Origin: Actinomycetota bacterium
GTDB lineage: Bacteria; Actinomycetota; Humimicrobiia; Humimicrobiales; Humimicrobiaceae
Reading direction: 5' to 3'
DNA: 7,578 nucleotides
NCBI GenBank assembly: GCA_018399435.1
Contig: JAGYOJ010000070.1
Coordinates: 1 to 7,578, forward strand
Under the pieces are notes generated by a model. The model saw only the letters and a program-made list of their open reading frames with translations. It ran no database searches and had not been told where the DNA came from. Both the position numbers and the translations under genes were made by a program. The first letter of the stretch is position 1; every line of letters begins with the position of its first letter. Below are positions 5,846-7,578 of this stretch, piece after piece.

Positions 5846-5859
5846 TTTTTTGTAGCTTT
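5838..5859 (+). terminator. Weak hairpin at the end of the YhfC gene, terminator candidate
   Basis: AAAGCTA (5838-5844) and TAGCTTT (5853-5859) can pair as a 7-bp stem with an 8-base, T-rich loop, overlapping the TAA stop. On the plus strand only three T's end the stem and no U-tract follows. On the minus strand the stem continues into a run of seven T's, but no minus-strand gene ends here. Termination activity is doubtful. Confidence 0.25.
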
Positions 5860-5901
5860 CACAAAATTCCCTTAATTTATATTATTAAAAAAAAGGGTAA
5901 A

Positions 5902-6237
5902 ATGAAAAAATTAATTATATTTCTATTAAGTATATTAATTATAGGTTTAACTTTTATCATTTATGGGTGTAGCCAAGCTCCAAAAGAGAAAATAGGTATT
6001 TCCCAAATAGAAACAGAACCAGTGGGCAAGGAAGTAAGCACAGGGCTTATCAGGTGGCAGGTAAAAGAGGCAGAAGATCTGGGCATCAGGCTTTACTCTG
6101 ATGCTGGGGGTTATCTTGATTCAGAAGAGGGAAAGTTTGCAAAAATTACTTTTTCAGTGGAAAATAATTCAGATGATGCAAGAGTTATTTATGACTTAAC
6201 AGTAATAGATGACAAGGGAAGAAAGCATAATATATAA
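5902..6237 (+). CDS. Short lipoprotein with truncated DUF4352-like domain
   Basis: A 111-residue protein with a lipoprotein signal peptide: M-K-K, a long hydrophobic stretch, then I-I-Y-G-C with Cys23 as the lipidation site (Tyr at -2 is unusual). The mature part has E-A-E-D-L-G-I-R-L near 57-65, then G-K-F-A-K-I-T-F-S-V-E-N-N-S-D-D-A (77-93) and Y-D-L-T-V-I-D-D-K-G-R-K (97-108). This strand pattern is seen in DUF4352-type immunoglobulin-like domains of Gram-positive lipoproteins, possibly binding partner proteins or ligands outside the membrane. In such domains the D-D-K-G-R-K strand normally lies mid-domain, so the TAA four codons later appears to remove the C-terminal strands. Reading beyond the stop gives only A/T-rich codons with no domain-like sequence. 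The start has only a weak AGGG site. It may be a degenerate copy or a short natural variant. Confidence 0.7.
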   Translation: MKKLIIFLLSILIIGLTFIIYGCSQAPKEKIGISQIETEPVGKEVSTGLIRWQVKEAEDLGIRLYSDAGGYLDSEEGKFAKITFSVENNSDDARVIYDLTVIDDKGRKHNI

Positions 6238-6268
6238 TTTAATAAATTCTTAAATTTACAAAAAAAAT

Positions 6269-6274
6269 TAATAT
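6269..6274 (+). promoter_or_regulatory. -10-like hexamer (TAATAT) just upstream of the channel start
   Basis: TAATAT ends 5 nt before the ATG at 6280, and no Shine-Dalgarno sequence is present. As with the DUF2007-like gene, this spacing would allow a leaderless transcript. The local sequence is nearly all A/T, so chance occurrence is likely. Read-through from the lipoprotein gene, whose stop is 42 nt upstream, is the alternative. Confidence 0.25.
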
Positions 6275-6279
6275 TAACA

Positions 6280-7092
6280 ATGACTAATTATAAGAAAATC
6301 AAAACCAGAGTTTATGAAATTTTAGAAAAGTCAGACCCAAATGATATTACAGGGAAAACAGTAGACCTTTTTTTAATTATCCTAATTACTTTGAATGTTA
6401 TAGCTATAGTGCTTCAATCTGTAGTAGGATTATCGGTAAAGTATTACGGCGTATTTAGAATTTTTGAAATTGTATCAGTTATCATATTTTCAGTAGAATA
6501 TATTCTTCGGTTATGGTCATGCAATGTTACAAATAAATATGATGGCATATTTTTAGGGAGGTTAAAATTTGGATTAGCCCCATTATCCTTAGTTGATTTT
6601 TTTGCAATTCTTCCATTTTACCTGCCTTTAGTAATAGCTGTAGACTTAAGATTCTTAAGGGTGCTTAGATTATTCAGACTATTCCGTGTTTTTAAATTTA
6701 GCCGTTACTTCGAGGCAATGAATATTATAGGCAGGGTATTCAAAAAGAAGAGGGGTGAGCTTATAATAACTTTGTTTACAGTTTTTTTGCTTCTGCTCAT
6801 TTTTTCAGGTTTTATGTTTCAAATAGAAAGCAGGGCACAGCCTGAAAATTTTTCAAGCATACCCCAGGCGATGTGGTGGGGAATTTCAGCGGTTACCCCT
6901 ATAGATTTTGGATTGAGGCCGGTAACCATTCTTGGAAAAATTTTAAGCTCAATAGTTGCTTTTTTGGGTGTAGGGTTATTTGCGCTGCCGGCAGGAATTA
7001 TAAGTTCTGGATTGGCAGAAGATATTAGGACAAAAAAGAAAAAAATAAAGTGCCCTAGTTGCGGAAAGGAAATTAATATAAATAATGATTGA
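6280..7092 (+). CDS. Six-helix voltage-gated cation channel with an aberrant selectivity filter
   Basis: A 270-residue membrane protein with the layout of a bacterial Kv-type subunit (tetramer in the cytoplasmic membrane): S1 (28-49), S2 (56-80, with the acidic E73), S3 (100-120, with D106), and S4 (121-145) carrying basic residues every third position (R124, R127, R130, R133, R136, K139, R142). S5 (157-182), a pore helix (I-P-Q-A-M-W-W-G-I-S-A-V-T, 194-206) and S6 (about 217-247, G-V-G-L-F-A-L-P-A-G-I-I-S-S-G) follow. Potassium channels carry T-V-G-Y-G-D-x-x-P after the pore helix. Here it is T-P-I-D-F-G-L-R-P (206-214): the first filter Gly is Asp, a Pro replaces a filter Thr, and one residue is missing. 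Potassium selectivity is therefore doubtful. The C-terminus ends with a C-P-S-C-G motif (258-262), half a zinc ribbon. The final 8 bp overlap the next gene. Confidence 0.9.
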   Translation: MTNYKKIKTRVYEILEKSDPNDITGKTVDLFLIILITLNVIAIVLQSVVGLSVKYYGVFRIFEIVSVIIFSVEYILRLWSCNVTNKYDGIFLGRLKFGLAPLSLVDFFAILPFYLPLVIAVDLRFLRVLRLFRLFRVFKFSRYFEAMNIIGRVFKKKRGELIITLFTVFLLLLIFSGFMFQIESRAQPENFSSIPQAMWWGISAVTPIDFGLRPVTILGKILSSIVAFLGVGLFALPAGIISSGLAEDIRTKKKKIKCPSCGKEININND

Positions 7093-7570
7093 CCTAAATT
7101 GTATAAGGGAAAACATTAAAAAGATTCCAAGACTGAATTTAGTAAATTTGCCAACTCCTTTAGAAAAATTAGATAATCTTAGCAAAAAACTTAAAGGGCC
7201 TAATATTTATATGAAAAGAGATGATGTTATTGGCGGCAATAAGATGAGAAAACTAGAATTTTTAGCAGCTGATGCAGTGGCAAAGAACAAGAAAAAGATA
7301 GTAACTTTTGGGGCTGTTGGGTCAAACCATACCAGGGAGGTAGCTGTAGTTAGCAATAAGTTAGGCCTAAAGCCAATAATCTTTATTACAGGGGATAAAA
7401 AAAATATTAAAAAACAAGGCAATTTTCTTCTTAATACTATACTAGGGGCAGAAATAAAGATATTAAAGCCCCTTGAGAATGCGCCTTTTGCAAAAAATGG
7501 CCTTGATACAGTTGAAAAACTTAGCAAGGCTCTTATAGAAAAAATACCCGAAAAGTACAAGAAAAAATGA
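7085..7570 (+). pseudogene. D-cysteine desulfhydrase / ACC deaminase family, N-terminal half (frame broken or truncated)
   Basis: The frame encodes the first 161 residues of a PLP enzyme of the tryptophan-synthase-beta fold. It shows L-P-T-P-L-E-K-L (22-29), K-R-D-D (44-47), G-G-N-K-M-R-K-L-E-F (50-59) with Lys53 as the PLP Schiff-base lysine, and G-S-N-H-T-R-E (79-85) at the substrate carboxylate site. Relatives release ammonia and a keto acid from D-cysteine (with sulfide) or from 1-aminocyclopropane-1-carboxylate; which substrate cannot be told. The family is about 320-350 residues, yet a TGA at 7568-7570 ends this frame. It directly follows an A6 run (7562-7567). Gaining or losing one A leaves an open frame to the window edge, and with one extra A it reads K-K-M-R-S-H, plausible ahead of the family's P-P-G-G region. 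A frameshift or a base-calling error is therefore likely. The ATG overlaps the channel's stop by 8 bp, suggesting coupled translation. Confidence 0.75.
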
Positions 7571-7578
7571 GATCGCAT

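Noticed and set aside
5869..5897. CCCTT and AAGGG could pair and hide the weak ribosome site of the lipoprotein gene.
   Set aside because: The stem is only 5 bp with a 19-base loop. It is too weak to claim a regulatory structure.
7207..7578. A long minus-strand frame opposite the PLP enzyme gene.
   Set aside because: Its translation is a low-complexity hydrophobic mirror of the conserved PLP-lyase sequence. The plus-strand motifs leave no doubt which strand codes.
1..7578. Search by eye for CRISPR repeats, tRNA genes, insertion-sequence ends, att sites or a defence/toxin cassette.
   Set aside because: There are no regularly spaced repeats, no cloverleaf with a T-arm sequence, no transposase or integrase motifs and no paired toxin-antitoxin-like genes. 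The window looks like ordinary chromosome with local decay.

Overview
The window is AT-rich bacterial DNA in which every gene prefers A/T-ending codons and AGA/AGG arginine. Two predicted lipoproteins and strong Shine-Dalgarno sites (GGAGG, AAGGAGGA) argue for a bacterium rather than an archaeon. The small tetratricopeptide protein resembles a family I associate with Actinobacteria, and the DUF6125 and YhfC genes are common in uncultivated anaerobes. My best guess is an uncultivated low-GC anaerobic lineage, possibly a deep actinobacterial branch. That guess is weak, because no ribosomal or other marker gene is present.

Layout. At the left edge is the start of a minus-strand DUF2007-type gene (1-51). 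It is divergent from a 225-aa protein of uncertain family (150-827). That gene overlaps tail to tail with a minus-strand TPR protein (814-1170). Next comes a decayed lipoprotein metallopeptidase (1235-2063). Two nonsense codons and two frameshifts break it, and one nonsense codon falls exactly on the catalytic Glu of its HExxH motif. A promoter with a perfect 7-bp dyad in its spacer (2173-2201) leads into a two-gene unit, a PfkB-family sugar/nucleoside kinase (2241-3236) and a 2TM-domain membrane protein (3249-3539). A minus-strand unit follows, in which a DUF6125 protein (4507-4983) reads directly into an extended SDR/epimerase (3529-4506) with no base between stop and start. From a divergent AT-rich region the plus strand carries a YhfC-family intramembrane protease (5132-5845), a short lipoprotein that seems to lack its C-terminus (5902-6237), a six-helix voltage-gated channel (6280-7092) and, overlapping it by 8 bp, a D-cysteine desulfhydrase/ACC-deaminase-like gene (7085-7570). 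The last gene stops at half its family's length, after an A6 run close to the window edge.

How it fits together. These look like several small, unrelated housekeeping or accessory units rather than one pathway. The most supportable functional pairings are DUF6125 with the SDR and the kinase with the 2TM protein, in both cases by gene order only. I see no CRISPR array, tRNA, rRNA, insertion sequence, integrase or defence cassette, and I did not find a convincing new multi-gene system. The most unusual single observation is the channel. Its voltage sensor, pore helices and S6 are well preserved, but its potassium selectivity filter is replaced by a T-P-I-D-F-G-L-R-P sequence that is also one residue short. 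Two genes carry clear frame disruptions, so real gene decay and consensus errors in the assembly both need to be considered.
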